From Daucus carota subsp. sativus (lineage: Eukaryota > Streptophyta > Magnoliopsida > Apiales > Apiaceae), in the NCBI RefSeq assembly GCF_001625215.2, contig NC_030381.2, positions 43,584,689-43,648,688 of the forward strand: a stretch of DNA of 64,000 bases. The letters are read 5' to 3'. The notes beneath the pieces were generated by a model. It was not told where the DNA came from. It ran no database searches and worked only from the letters and a program-made list of their open reading frames with translations. This document shows positions 1 to 11,077 of the stretch, piece by piece; the stretch's first letter is position 1; each line of letters starts with the position of its first letter. A program made the position numbers and the translations under genes.

Positions 1-1835
1 AAAAAGAATGAGAAGAATTGTGATACCCGGGGCCGGGAACGAACTCTAGGCGCGTGGGTCTAGATGAGATATGAGTGAGGCCTAATAGGATTGGGATGGG
101 TTAGTAAGACTGAGGGTTTTGGATTATTTGGATCATGTTGAGGGGTTTAGGGTCAGGAGCAGTGAGATTTTAATACACCCGGCCCGAATTGAGTAGAGTC
201 CGGTGAGATCCCGAACGAGTGATATTAATTAGGAAGGGAATAATGTATTTCGTAATTTTCATTTTAATGATTTATATTTAATGATAAATATATATATACA
301 CAAGTGCGGTACATAATGAATCGATCAGAATGTGCGCTATGATGTGTTAACACTTATATCGAATAATGGTAAATGATCGAATAAAATAGATACAATATTA
401 CACGTACCATGCTACTTATTGTTATTTATCATAATTACTTATGAATTATGAATCCATGCTTCATAGGTAAATTATGAACTCACACATTTGCGAATGATAA
501 TTTCACAAAAACACACCATATCTTGCATCATATCTCTGAAGTCAGGCCACTCTTCTGTCGTCGTTTAGAAGTAGAAAAGACGAATTTGTTAACTGACGGA
601 TTTAATATTAAACAGAGGGATATATAAAAATAAATAAATACAATGTGTGGTCCAAGTAACTGTCTTAAACTAGTCAAAGCAGGACACAAGTATGGAAACA
701 AGGTGCTTAATAATTCTAAAATACTCAAATAACCTAGATAAATGGAACCAGTGCGTTATCTTTTTTTAGGTTTCTGTATGTAAGCATACATTACTTTCTC
801 GAAGATTCTATCAAATAGATTGACATATTTTATATGTATAGATGTGTGAGTGTTGATGTATTGTGCCACAGAAAGTAAGCGGAAAAATTCCTTAGGAATG
901 AGAGCTTAAGTTAATTAAATAATACATAGTTGTCAGATTTAGGGTTGAAAGCATGCAACCTAGGGTTTCTAAAAGCTCCTTTCTGGACCACTTCTCCAAT
1001 ATCTCTTCCACAATTTGCTGATAATGATAAAGTTGAATAATACCTCCTTGCTAGCGAGCTGGTACTTTATATATATTTAAAACCATAAAACCATCAGTTC
1101 TTCATTCAAGTTGAGCCAGAATAAATCACAGTATGTGGCTTTTATTAGTAAGACCTAGGCGAATCGATATATATAACTGCTTATTTAATAATATATAAAA
1201 TGAATCTATGCAAGCTAAATGAAATAACTAGAACTATATACGAAATTTCAGTTACCTACAATTGTAAGTGCTCCTTGTGTTGTCGTATACAATACCATAT
1301 ACAGACCAATCAATTAAGGAGCTGATAAAGGATGGAAACTGTGATCAGTGGTTGATCTATCCTTGTGCTTCAATAACCTTTCCAGGACAGGACAAAATTC
1401 AATAACCTGGTTCACTTCACTTTCCTTTCCATTTCCTCTCTTTTGCTTATTTTTTTTTTTGCACCTTTTTGCAGCTCTGCAAGTTCATGTTTTTCATATG
1501 AAATCCTCAAGAACATCAAGTAAGTAATTCTTTATTCTAATATTGTAGGTATTATTTATATATTTATACCTTGATTATATTTTTCTGTAGAGTTGTGGTA
1601 CTTCTAATTTATTGGTGTGTATAAAAATGCATTATTTTAAAATTTAGCGTATGTGATTTTTATAGTGATTTTTATAGATAGCATCCAATCGTAGTTGGAT
1701 TAATGATAGTAATCGATTTTACGGGATTAGATACTTGACAGACGAATATAAACATGATATTGATGATTTTTTTTAAATTTTCTTTGTGAGAATCTTCATT
1801 AAAAAACTGGTGGGCTTATAAAATGTCGATATTAA
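1..1835. other. Gene-free flank
   Basis: No coding exon could be supported on either strand. The first 240 bases are less AT-rich than the rest and may be an old repeat remnant, but no family was recognised. The remainder is AT-rich with only short open frames. Confidence 0.6.
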
Positions 1836-2265
1836 GAGCATCTCCAACGGCGTTGGCAATAATCGTTGGCTAAATTGGACCTGTAAGAGCATCTCCAACC
1901 ATTGAAAGCTCTCGGCTAAAATGTGAGTTGACATACTTAAAAAAAATTTAGCCAACACTCGAAAAGCATAACTCCAACCATGTCTATAAATTTAGCCAAC
2001 CTCCTATGGATGGCTAAATTTGTCGAACTTCTACAGGTCTGTAAGAAATCTGTAGAAAGATTGCACATCATTTATTACCATATTGAACTAATATATTCTA
2101 TTTTAACAATCTAAAATATTAATAACATACTATTTTTAAATTATAGCCAACCAATATAGCCAATACCATTGAAGCAAAATGTCTTACAAGTTCAGCAAAT
2201 TTTACATAATGTCTTACAGGTCCTATATAGCCAACGATTATAGCCAAACGCTGTTGGAGATGCTG
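1836..2265. mobile_element. Harbinger/Tourist-like MITE
   Basis: About 430 bp bounded by long imperfect terminal inverted repeats. The left end reads GAGCATCTCCAACGGCGTTG, and the reverse complement of the right end reads CAGCATCTCCAACAGCGTTT. The similarity continues for roughly 50 bases, through a shared GTTGGCTA..GGACCTGTAAG segment. A TAA triplet flanks both sides (1833-1835 and 2266-2268), the 3-bp target duplication typical of PIF/Harbinger elements. It has no coding capacity. An internal second 'agcatctccaac' near 1888 hints at a rearranged or nested copy. Related degenerate sequence lies at 44.7-45.2 kb. Confidence 0.75.
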
Positions 2266-2675
2266 TAATATATTAAAAGACTCCTGTTGCTGTTAAACTT
2301 AATTTTTATTGGTGTTGTATGATGCAATGTTATATATACTGCATGGATTACACACGTGCGGGAAAGAAATGTCGCAATAATATGTCAGACCGATCGAGTA
2401 CTACACATATTCGATGATATGTACTATCACGCGGATGATATGTTAAAAGATTTTGGACAGAGAAACAAATATTTTGAGAATATGAAGGACGAATCGAATC
2501 CGATGGTAAAGGAATTTTAGAACATGGTGCATAGTGCTTCGGAATTAATTCATCCAAGTAATATTAACTATTCAATCTTTGAATTTGTGAACGAGCTATT
2601 TCATTTCAAGAACAATTAATGCTTTCAATTATGACTTTAATTAATAATTCGAATGAAATTTCATTGATGAGTAAA

Positions 2676-4060
2676 TCTACTTCTATATATTAAATGGCAA
2701 CCAAGGGCAAAAAGAGCAAAGAAATTGGCGGTGAAATGTCCACTATACCCTTTTATTACATATAATTACAAAATTATTAGATGGTTCATTTATTGCATTT
2801 AAAATATTAAATATCAATAATTAATGTATTAACATAATAATTATCCATTCTAATCACACTTATCACTTATTTATGACTACTCATTACAAAAAAAATAAAA
2901 TATTAAATGCCAACGGAGTTAGTTAATTAGTTAATTTACACAAAATAAATTTGTGTGACTTGAACTTGTGACATTTAATTAAATCTCATGTAAATTCAAC
3001 AATCATAATACTAAATAAGATCTCCTTATTTCCATTTTATTTAAAAAAAATATAATTTTTTTTACATGTGCGGATATTTCAAATTATTTTCAATTATAAT
3101 TTTTTTTTTGCATATGCGGATACCACGAATTAAATATCTCCATTTTTTTAACATGATTTCCAACTTTCGATTTTTTGATGTATAATCCAAGTTGTCCTGA
3201 TTTTGCCTCGAGTTATGCCGAGTTTTACTGGAGTTAGGCTCAGGTTATATCCAACTGATATATTTAACTCGAAGTGTGGGTAATCGACCGAGTTACAGGT
3301 CAAGTCGGTCAAATTTAAGAATTTATTCTAAAAATTGACTATTAAACAAATAATCACATATAATTTGTTAAAAAAAATAAATCAATCTGTTAATATAGAT
3401 AAACTTCTATCATAATTTAAAAAGCAATAGATAATCTATTTATCGACTGATAATCAATGTATTATTAACCAATAATTTATAAAGTACACTAACGAGTAAC
3501 ATACATATATAAATACGCAGATATATTTATCAAAGAGAGAACGAGAGTGGGGAGGGAGAGCCAGACAGAGAGATAACAGGTACTATGTGCATCTTTACTA
3601 TATGACTGACTCACGCAAATATTCTTCTATAGGTGCATGTCTCTCGGTGTTCGATCATATCTTTTCTTTATGATGGTAGCACATGAACATATTAATTCAA
3701 TTTTAACTATCTTACCATTTCATGGTTAATCATATAATTCACGCGAATCATTCTTATAATATTTTATCATTTATAGACACATTCGACTATGTTTTGATTG
3801 AATAACACGATGTTCTATGAACATCTTTCACATGCGAAATCTATTGTGCCAATTCCATTTATATGAAAATTTGTTTGTTTTGCTGAAGCAGTTATCATAG
3901 ATATTATTAGTTTATTTTAAAACAAAAATTATATTTAAAAATTTAATAAAATTAATATACTGTAAAAAATTCATATTAAACTATTATTAAAAATAAATAA
4001 TATAAAATATAATTTATAATTAATAGGCCCGTGCTTCGCACGGGCTTTTACGCTAGCTAG
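2676..4060 (+). mobile_element. Non-autonomous Helitron
   Basis: The 5' end starts with TC after an A (TCTACTTCTATATATTAAA). The 3' end carries a perfect 8-bp hairpin GCCCGTGC-TTC-GCACGGGC at 4027-4045, then a short spacer and CTAG at 4057-4060, followed by T. An A^T insertion, the 5' TC, and a hairpin about 10-15 bases before CTAG are Helitron hallmarks. About 1.4 kb long, AT-rich, with no Rep/helicase frame, so it would need an autonomous helper. Because the end reads CTAGCTAG, the true terminus could be 4056. Confidence 0.8.
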
Positions 4061-4409
4061 TTGATATATAAATTTCATTTCGGTGACCAATATTTAACCA
4101 TATTTTATGCGATAGCATGGATTATGTGTTTGGGTTCACAAATAAACATAGAAGATAAATAAAATGAATCTTTTAATCATGATTTCGCTAATTAATTAAT
4201 AGAACCCCTACCAAAATTAATACCTATATAAAATATTATTTTTATTAGATCATACAAATGATACAAGTACAAGATATATGCACAAGACTGCCCCATAATA
4301 AGGAATTTGAAAGTGCTGTAACCGGCTTTATGTTTAAGAGCTCCGAACCCTTAATTATTATTCATAGTATTTTTCTACGAGAACTACAAACGATCCCATA
4401 TAAATGGGT
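4061..4409. other. 3' flank of the bicupin gene
   Basis: AT-rich sequence between the Helitron and the stop codon of the minus-strand cupin gene. It probably contains that gene's 3' UTR. No other feature seen. Confidence 0.5.
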
Positions 4410-6026
4410 TTAATTACTTCCGGGGATAAGAAGGTTGCTGTTTTCGATATTTAGCTTAAAAAGCTGTTCGAATTCTTGAGCAATGTCGAGAGAAGCTTGT
4501 AAAACCACCGGAGACATATTCTTCCACACTGATGTATTCCCTGCTAAGCGCTCAATTACAGGCCTGCGGAATAAATCAAAGGAAGAAAAGAAATTAGATG
4601 GGGCGTTTGGTTCATGGTTAATGATTGGCATCGAAATTAGAGTGATATAAGCATTTATACTTACTTGGAAGAAGTCATGACAGAAAATAAGTCCATTCCC
4701 TTCCCATCAGCCACTAGTGCTGAAATAAAAAACTTGGGCACAACAAACAACTCCCCTTCCTTCACCTCAGCATTCAGAGCAGATTGTCCGTTAACTCCCA
4801 CAATTTCAACCCTCCCGCCACCTCCCACCACATAAACAACTTCAACAGATGAATCCGATGCGAATTTCGGGGCATAAATTGCATTGCTCTCTAGCTTCAC
4901 AAAAGTAGCACTAAGTCCAACTTGTTCAAGTAGAGGAAAATTTGCTGATGTGAAACATGAAATTGCACCAGCATCTTTTACAGTGATTTTATCAGCGAGA
5001 ACATCGTCTATGCCAAGAAATAGTTTTTGATCATTTTCATCAATGTTTGGTTTCGGCATAGTTGTGATTTCATCTCCAAGCTTGACAATCAAAACCCCGG
5101 ATTGATTTTTAACTAAAGTGTTTGATTGGTTTTCGGTTAAATTATAAGATTTGCTGATAAGTTGAGTTGAGAAACCATTCAAGATCCCCAAGGCTCCGGT
5201 CAAGAGAAAGTAGGTAAATTGGCCAGGAATGTAGGCTGTAGTTGTATCACCCAAGAACACCATGACCATCTCGGAATCTCCTCCGTTGAACCACCACGAG
5301 ACTGCCCCGAGTGGTACTGGAATGACGTCTCCTTTCTTGATCAACAAGACCTTTTCACTGGAGTTGGGAAATAGCATTCCCACTGTACAACACCCTGTTT
5401 AAACAAAAAAGAAGGGACGGTTTTTTCTCTTTTGTTAAACACAGAGGAGGTTAATGTTTAACGATTTTTAACAACCATTTTTCAATTAGGTAGCCTATTT
5501 CTAGTGGCTCTAAAGACCTCTATGCACAAAAATTTCCAACAATAAAAATATGTCGGAGATAAAATTTGTTGTTATTGCAGGGCCACAAGCAGGGGCGGAT
5601 CCAGTAAGAGGCATGGGGGGACACACGTTCCCCTCCCCCCCTAAAATTTTTTTTAGCATTTTTTCACCATTCTAAATTTTGCAAAATTACAGAAGTGTCC
5701 CCACAAAATTTAAAAATATATAAGTGTTTTTCGAATATTTGCTTGGTGCCCCCAAAGTTTAAATCCTAGATCCGCCCCTGCCCACAAACATAAGTGGATC
5801 GAAACATGCAATTGCATATAGATGTACCTTGAACAACAAAGCCAATTTTGGTGGAGTCAGCATAGTGAGGCAAGGCAAAGCCACGAGGCTGCAAAACAAG
5901 CTTCCCACCACCAACCTTAGACTCATCAAGAACTGGTAATTTTGAAGGTGACCAACTGTAATATGCACCATCTTCTCCCTCAAAAACAACCTCATTAACA
6001 ACTTGGGGTTGCAAGTTCATTTCCAT
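4410..6026 (-). CDS. Legumin-like bicupin (RmlC-like cupin) protein
   Basis: Three exons read 6026-5828, 5394-4665 and 4563-4410 and join in phase to 360 codons. The family is the plant 11S-globulin-like, non-storage bicupin group (Arabidopsis At1g07750/At2g28680, about 356 residues, from memory). The N-terminal cupin half is in exon 1 and the start of exon 2 (FALPHYADSTKIGFVVQG, then a GDVIPVPLGAVSWWFN stretch). The second barrel lies around residues 220-330 (YVVGGGGRVEIVG, ELFVVPKFF). The C-terminus has LAGNTSVWK, the signature also found in this group. No signal peptide is evident, unlike true seed globulins, so a cytosolic role is likely; its ligand is unknown. ATG at 6026 is chosen because the next residues match the short N-terminus of the family. 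Splice sites: donor AAG|GTACAT and acceptor AACAG|GG for intron 1; donor AA|GTAAGT and acceptor CGCAG|GCC for intron 2. Intron 1 holds a hAT MITE. Confidence 0.9.
5590..5780. mobile_element. hAT-type MITE in cupin intron 1
   Basis: A 191-bp element with terminal inverted repeats CAGGGGCGGATC(C/T)AG on both ends. The 8 bases on each side (gccacaag and cccacaaa) match at six positions, an eroded 8-bp hAT target duplication. It has no coding capacity. It lies wholly inside intron 1 (5395-5827), away from the splice sites. Confidence 0.8.
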
Positions 6027-6038
6027 GTCTTTGATCAA

Positions 6039-6336
6039 GTCTCTTACACTAAGAATTATGAGAGAGAGAAAAAAGACTTACAAGAATGATGTGTCTTCTG
6101 GAATGTGTATAACTTAACATAGTGGGATGAATTTATAGATTATGAAACACGGAAGCTTTCGGTATAAGGACGGGCAGGATCCTCGACAATAAGGTCGACT
6201 AAGTTGCGAGTAGTCTCTAAATCCTAAAAAGCCCCAAAATTTGTAAAATTGTGTTTATATTAAAATAATAATAATCAATTTTTTATTTGTATTTATGAAA
6301 AAATAAAATATCTAAAACTAATATAAATTATTATAA

Positions 6337-6382
<46 letters not shown>

Positions 6383-6727
6383 CATGAAATATTAATAAAT
6401 ATAACTAAGACTAACTTAAAAAAAACGAGAATCAGATTTCTTTCTTTGTGCTAGACATTTTTACTATTTAATTAATTTAGATATTATATTAATATACAAA
6501 TTAACATGATAATGTATATTGTATACAATGATATATAAAAGTCGTGATTAATAACTGATTAATCCTTGTTCATAACTACCGAACTGATTAAATCTCCGAT
6601 TAATTCCCGCTCAATCAATCTGATTAATCCCGATCAATCTAATTAATTTCTGATTAATCCTTATTATGTGACTTGACCGATTAACTCTGATTCTCACTTT
6701 TGACAACAATAGTAATGAGTAACATAT
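6039..6727. other. AT-rich intergenic DNA with degenerate GATTAATCC repeats
   Basis: This holds the 5' flank of the cupin gene, an (AT)n tract at about 6343-6380, and at about 6543-6680 a run of imperfect copies of a CTGATTAATCC-like motif. No gene seen. Confidence 0.5.
6343..6380. repeat. (AT)n microsatellite
   Basis: About 19 uninterrupted AT dinucleotides within a wider A/T-only stretch. Confidence 0.9.
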
Positions 6728-6737
6728 ATTTATTTTT

Positions 6738-7681
6738 GGGTTAATTATCTAGTTGGTCACTGAAGTGGGCATAATGTATCAAGTTGGTCACTGAACTCAA
6801 AACGATATCAAGATGGTCACTGAAGTGACCATAAATATCAAACAAGTACCTTGAAATATGAATTCAAGCAATAAAAATATTATTTATAAAGTTTTACACA
6901 TTATTTTTAAATGTTACCAAAATCAAGTAAAAGGTTATGACTTCTAATATCTATGATAATATATTTACATTTTATCAAGTTTATTTATTATTTATTTTTA
7001 ATTAAAACAAAGAAAATAACTATATAATAAATTATAAATAATAAATAAACTCGATAAAATATGAAATTATTATTTTAAATACTAGAAGTTATAACCTTAG
7101 AGCAAGCCCAATGCAATTCCCTATTTTCAACCCCTAAAATATTATATATTAATGGATACCTAAAATATTGGGGATCAAAAAGCTATTTTGCTCCAACGGT
7201 GTTCCCTATTTGATTCCCTATATTTTAAATCTATATATACAACTCAAGGAGAGAGAAAAATTGCATTAATAAATAACAGAAATATGAGAGAAGATATGAG
7301 CTGGTGATGACATGGAGCATATAGGGGGTTGCTTTTTCATCCCTCAAATAAGGGGTTGAACTTTCTCTCACCTAAAATTAATAGGGGATAGGGAGTTGCG
7401 TTGGAGAAACTCTTTTTGTTCTCAATCCTCAAATCTTGTCCATGTGGATCAAATATAGGTAAGGAATGGGTGCATTGGAGTTGCTCTTATAGTTGGTTGT
7501 GGTAACATTTAAAAATAATGTGTAAAACTTTATAAATAATATTTTTATTACTTGAACTCATATTTCAAAATACCTGTTTGATATTTATGGTGACTTTAGT
7601 GATCATATTGATACCGTTTTGAGTTCAGTGACCAACTTGATACATTAAGCCTACTTCAGTGACCAACTTGATAATTAACCC
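6738..7681. mobile_element. Mutator-like foldback element with long inverted termini
   Basis: Both ends begin GGGTTAATTATC when read inward. The inverted repeats run nearly 190 bp, covering several 'gttggtcactgaa' units and a long AT-rich arm; compare 6738-6925 with the reverse complement of 7495-7681. A perfect 10-base direct repeat, atttattttt, flanks the element (6728-6737 and 7682-7691), in keeping with the 9-11 bp duplications made by Mutator-like elements. No transposase frame is present. A Harbinger-like MITE (7100-7486) is nested inside, so the original element was only about 554 bp and mostly foldback arm. Confidence 0.85.
7100..7486. mobile_element. Harbinger/Tourist-like MITE nested in the foldback element
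   Basis: A 387-bp insert with inverted ends GAGCAAGCCCAATGCA and GAGCAACTCCAATGCA. It is flanked by TTA on both sides (7097-7099 and 7487-7489), the 3-bp TWA target duplication of PIF/Harbinger elements. Removing it and one TTA restores a continuous arm of the host foldback element. Non-coding. Confidence 0.85.
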
Positions 7682-7730
7682 ATTTATTTTTTGTCTAATT
7701 TGAATAACATATATTTATTTTATCATAATA

Positions 7731-8011
7731 CTCCCTCCGTCCCATCCATTTCTTTACACTTTCCTTTTTGGGATGTCCCACCCAATTCTTTACATTTCAA
7801 AACTTACCAAAAATAGTTAATGGGTCCCACCACTTCTCTACTTTTCTTTCCTTTTCACACTACTTTTACTCCACTATCCTCTTTTTATACATTAAAAATC
7901 AATGGGTCCCATCACTTTCCCCACTTTTCTTCCTCTTTTCCACTACTTTATACATATTTCTTAACCTCCGTGCCCAACCTATTCGATAAGAAATGGGTGG
8001 GACAGAGGGAG
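7731..8011. mobile_element. Stowaway-like MITE
   Basis: About 281 bp, starting CTCCCTCCGTCCCATCC and ending in the inverse (ggtgggacagagggag), with TA on both sides as for Tc1/mariner-derived Stowaway elements. The interior has internally repeated 'aatgggtcccac/tcac' pyrimidine-rich blocks. Open frames across it are chance frames through this low-complexity DNA. Confidence 0.85.
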
Positions 8012-8696
8012 TATGTATTTGTCTTCCATAAATTTGTGGCCTCTGCGTTCGAAGATATGAGTGTTTTGTTTTTGTTGTTTATTATGTTTGATTAGATCAT
8101 AAGAGAAAAAAATTGAGAAATGGTTGGTACAAGATAAGGGTGTCACAATCAAAATTTGTCCTCTCTAATTACAAAATCTATCTGAGATCTTGAGAAACTG
8201 TAAAAAATCATTTTTGTTGTTCCATTTTTTCTTGCAGTTTAGCAAAGCCATATCTACAACCACGTCATACCAGATTCGAAAATCTTTTAGAATTTGTTAT
8301 ACTGTATGATCATTGACGCTGGAAAATTGATCATGAAATTATTTCAAAAAATCATTGACAAAATTTACAAAATCCATTATATTTTAATTTTATAAGAAAA
8401 GTGTTCATAATTTAATTTATAATCATGTCGTTAACTCTATCTCTGTGTGATTCACGAGGAATCTGCATCTAATCAGGACAAAAGTCATTCAAAATATTAA
8501 TTTTATTTTCAGAAAAAAACGCAGTAGTGATGTAACGTCTCCAAAAGGTATCCTTTCCCTTCTCGTTAACTAGTGAAACAAGGAGCGAATTTTATTCGAT
8601 AAGAACGCCAAAAATCATGATGGGTTGGTTTACTTCTTCTCAACAAATAAATGTGGAGATTTGTTTATTATGAATCTTGTCTTGTACATAGATATA
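8012..8696. other. Intergenic DNA without recognisable features
   Basis: AT-rich, with no convincing exon or repeat boundary seen on either strand. Confidence 0.5.
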
Positions 8697-8928
8697 GGGG
8701 GTGTTTGGATGATTGGTGGGAATGAGAATGGGGAATGGGAATGGGGGTATGGGAATGGAGGGTATGGGAAATGGTAACCCAAGGGGTGTGGAGGTATTGA
8801 TTTACTCTTCAAGAGGGAATGAGGTTCCCATTCCAAGCAAAAATTTTACTAATCCAAACACAATGTATGGGTATTAGGTTCCGATTCCCGTTAACCGGGC
8901 TCATTAACCATCAACCAAACGCACCCAG
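8697..8928. mobile_element. MITE-like element with GGGTG(T/C)(G/T)TTTGG ends
   Basis: About 232 bp. The left end reads GGGGGTGTTTGGATGATTGG, and the right end in reverse complement reads TGGGTGCGTTTGGTTGATGG. The interior is G/A-rich (repeated gggaatgg units). These ends resemble Tourist or hAT MITE families of plants, but no clean target duplication was found, so the superfamily is left open. Confidence 0.55.
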
Positions 8929-11077
8929 TATCGCACCGCACGTTACTAGTCTGTTTCAAGTGATGTACTAGGTGCATTATTTGGAGAAGTTTTAATATTC
9001 GTGCTTTATCTTAGTGAATTATTGGTTTAGTTTATACATGGCAAAAAAAGGACATTGAGATGGTCTTGGTTTCCAAACATTCGGACTGTAAATGTTAAAA
9101 AAAAAAAAAAAAACAAAGATAACTTCCCGTTTCAATATATTATTCATATTAAAATAAATCAAACATTATCACTGACATTTGGAGAAAAAAATCGAAAATA
9201 ATATTTAAATTTCTACTATTTTGACCGTTGGCAACAAATGTCACTATTTAGTTGTAAAAGACCTTTATGGTCACTTTCTGAAAGATATCTAAAATATCAA
9301 TTCAAAACACAATTTCTTATCGTGTTTACAACATCGAACAAAAACGCAATTTGAACGTGTGATTTCAGCTGAAAACGTAACTTGAAATTGTGGTTTTCTG
9401 CTAAAACACAACTTCAAACTGTGTCCCTCATAAAATTGGAACACATCATGAAGTTGCGTTTTGAAGTGACCGGAGTACATTGATTAATATTAAAATAGTG
9501 ATATTTGGGACATTCCTTCTAATATTTTCGTATTTTTTATGAATCCTAAAGCGGATTAATCCAAAATTCTAGTACGCAAAGAAACCGAGTTTGTGATAAG
9601 CTCGACCAATTAATCCAAAATCTAAATCAAAGAAAATCCTAATGTCTCTGTAGTATACTTCTTCTCAATTGACATCTTGTCCCATCTGTCATATTCTTTC
9701 TCTTTCACGCTAGCCAATCCTGTTAATGAATAATTACATCAATGTTGTTTTCTACAATACTTCAGACAATATACGAAGAACTAGTCACTGGACAAAATAG
9801 TAAGAACTAACCTTCATCGTGGTGCTGACAAGATTTGCGTTTATAACGTTAAATGATAGGTCACGTCTTACATGAAATCTCGATTCACATTTGAAATCAG
9901 CATGCCAAAATCAGATCAATTAAGAATCAAAACAAATGGGAAAGTGACCTTAATGAACAGTGGCAGTTGTTTATGACGATGAATATACACTTCATTCTTA
10001 GATTTGTGGAATTCATATCATCAAGAATCTTATGTTTCATAGTATTGCTGCACTTTGTGCTGCAAGCAATCAACCACAGAGAAAATATAGTAAAATAGCA
10101 CAAAACCAGACGAAAGGCACGTTTTGAGAACTTTTTTCCTGTGCAAATAAAACATGTATTTCGCATTAAAAAAATTAGAAAATAAAAAATATAATGATGA
10201 TGCGGCAGCGAATAATATCAGCAAAATAATGTTAACCACCACCAATCTACCAGAATTTTACATTTGCTAACAGCTCCCTCTTTATCGCTTGAAAGAAGAA
10301 AAAAAATAAGCTCTTGTAGCTCATTCCAGCATAACAAAGAAAGAGGTCATCCTCGTACAAACACAACAATGCACAAAATACGGTCTCTAAATCCATGTCA
10401 ATTCAGCCGCCTCAGGTATTCAAACTTCTTTATACACAAGAAAAATACCTTCATCAAGGTCCAACTTCGTTCAGAGGATGAGAGGAGTGGGATGACACTA
10501 AAGGCCTAAGTTTGATAATTACAGAAATGCCGTAAGGACACTGAGACAACACCAATTGTAATATTGTTGTCTTGTAAGCCCTTCATCACTATAGCATCCT
10601 AACATGTTTAAAGCTTCCAATTCACTGCTAAACATTTTGGACCCAAATAATGTCCAGAGAAGAAATAGCGCAGATGACCTTATCTATAATGGCCTCCAGT
10701 ACCTGCCTTGAAGGCCCGATTATTCTCAGACCAAGCACAGATTAAATCCAGCAGCCAACATTTTATTCCCCTAAGCATTGTGTTTTCGAAAAATTTGTTG
10801 ATGGGTCCATGATTGTTTAAAAACCAAAGGCTCTCCCTTTCTTTATTGACAATGTCCTGTGTTTGACACAACTTACTGACTCGATGCATTTAAGTGCAAG
10901 GCAATTTGAGAGGCATTGTGTTTTGCTTGCTGGAATTTTTTTAGAAGTGTAACTTCGGATATTTTGGAAAATTAACATCTTAGCTGAAGGCAATCACCCT
11001 TGTATAGGAAAGAACTAAAAAAATGGTGTGAGATAATAAGTATGAACTGTACTCAGATATTAAATGAGTAAAGGAAC
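8929..11077. other. Gene-free spacer downstream of OXA2
   Basis: No convincing exons. The part nearest 11.0 kb is probably the 3' UTR of the minus-strand OXA2 gene. Around 9289-9480 there is an imperfectly iterated segment (aaaacgcaatttgaa, aaaacgtaacttgaaa, aaaacacaacttcaaa) that looks like decayed repeat DNA, not a gene. Confidence 0.5.

Noticed and set aside
7768-8095. Two overlapping plus-strand frames of 73 and 91 codons
   Set aside because: They lie within the Stowaway MITE and its flank, are Phe/Ser/Leu-rich translations of a pyrimidine tract, and overlap each other in different frames.
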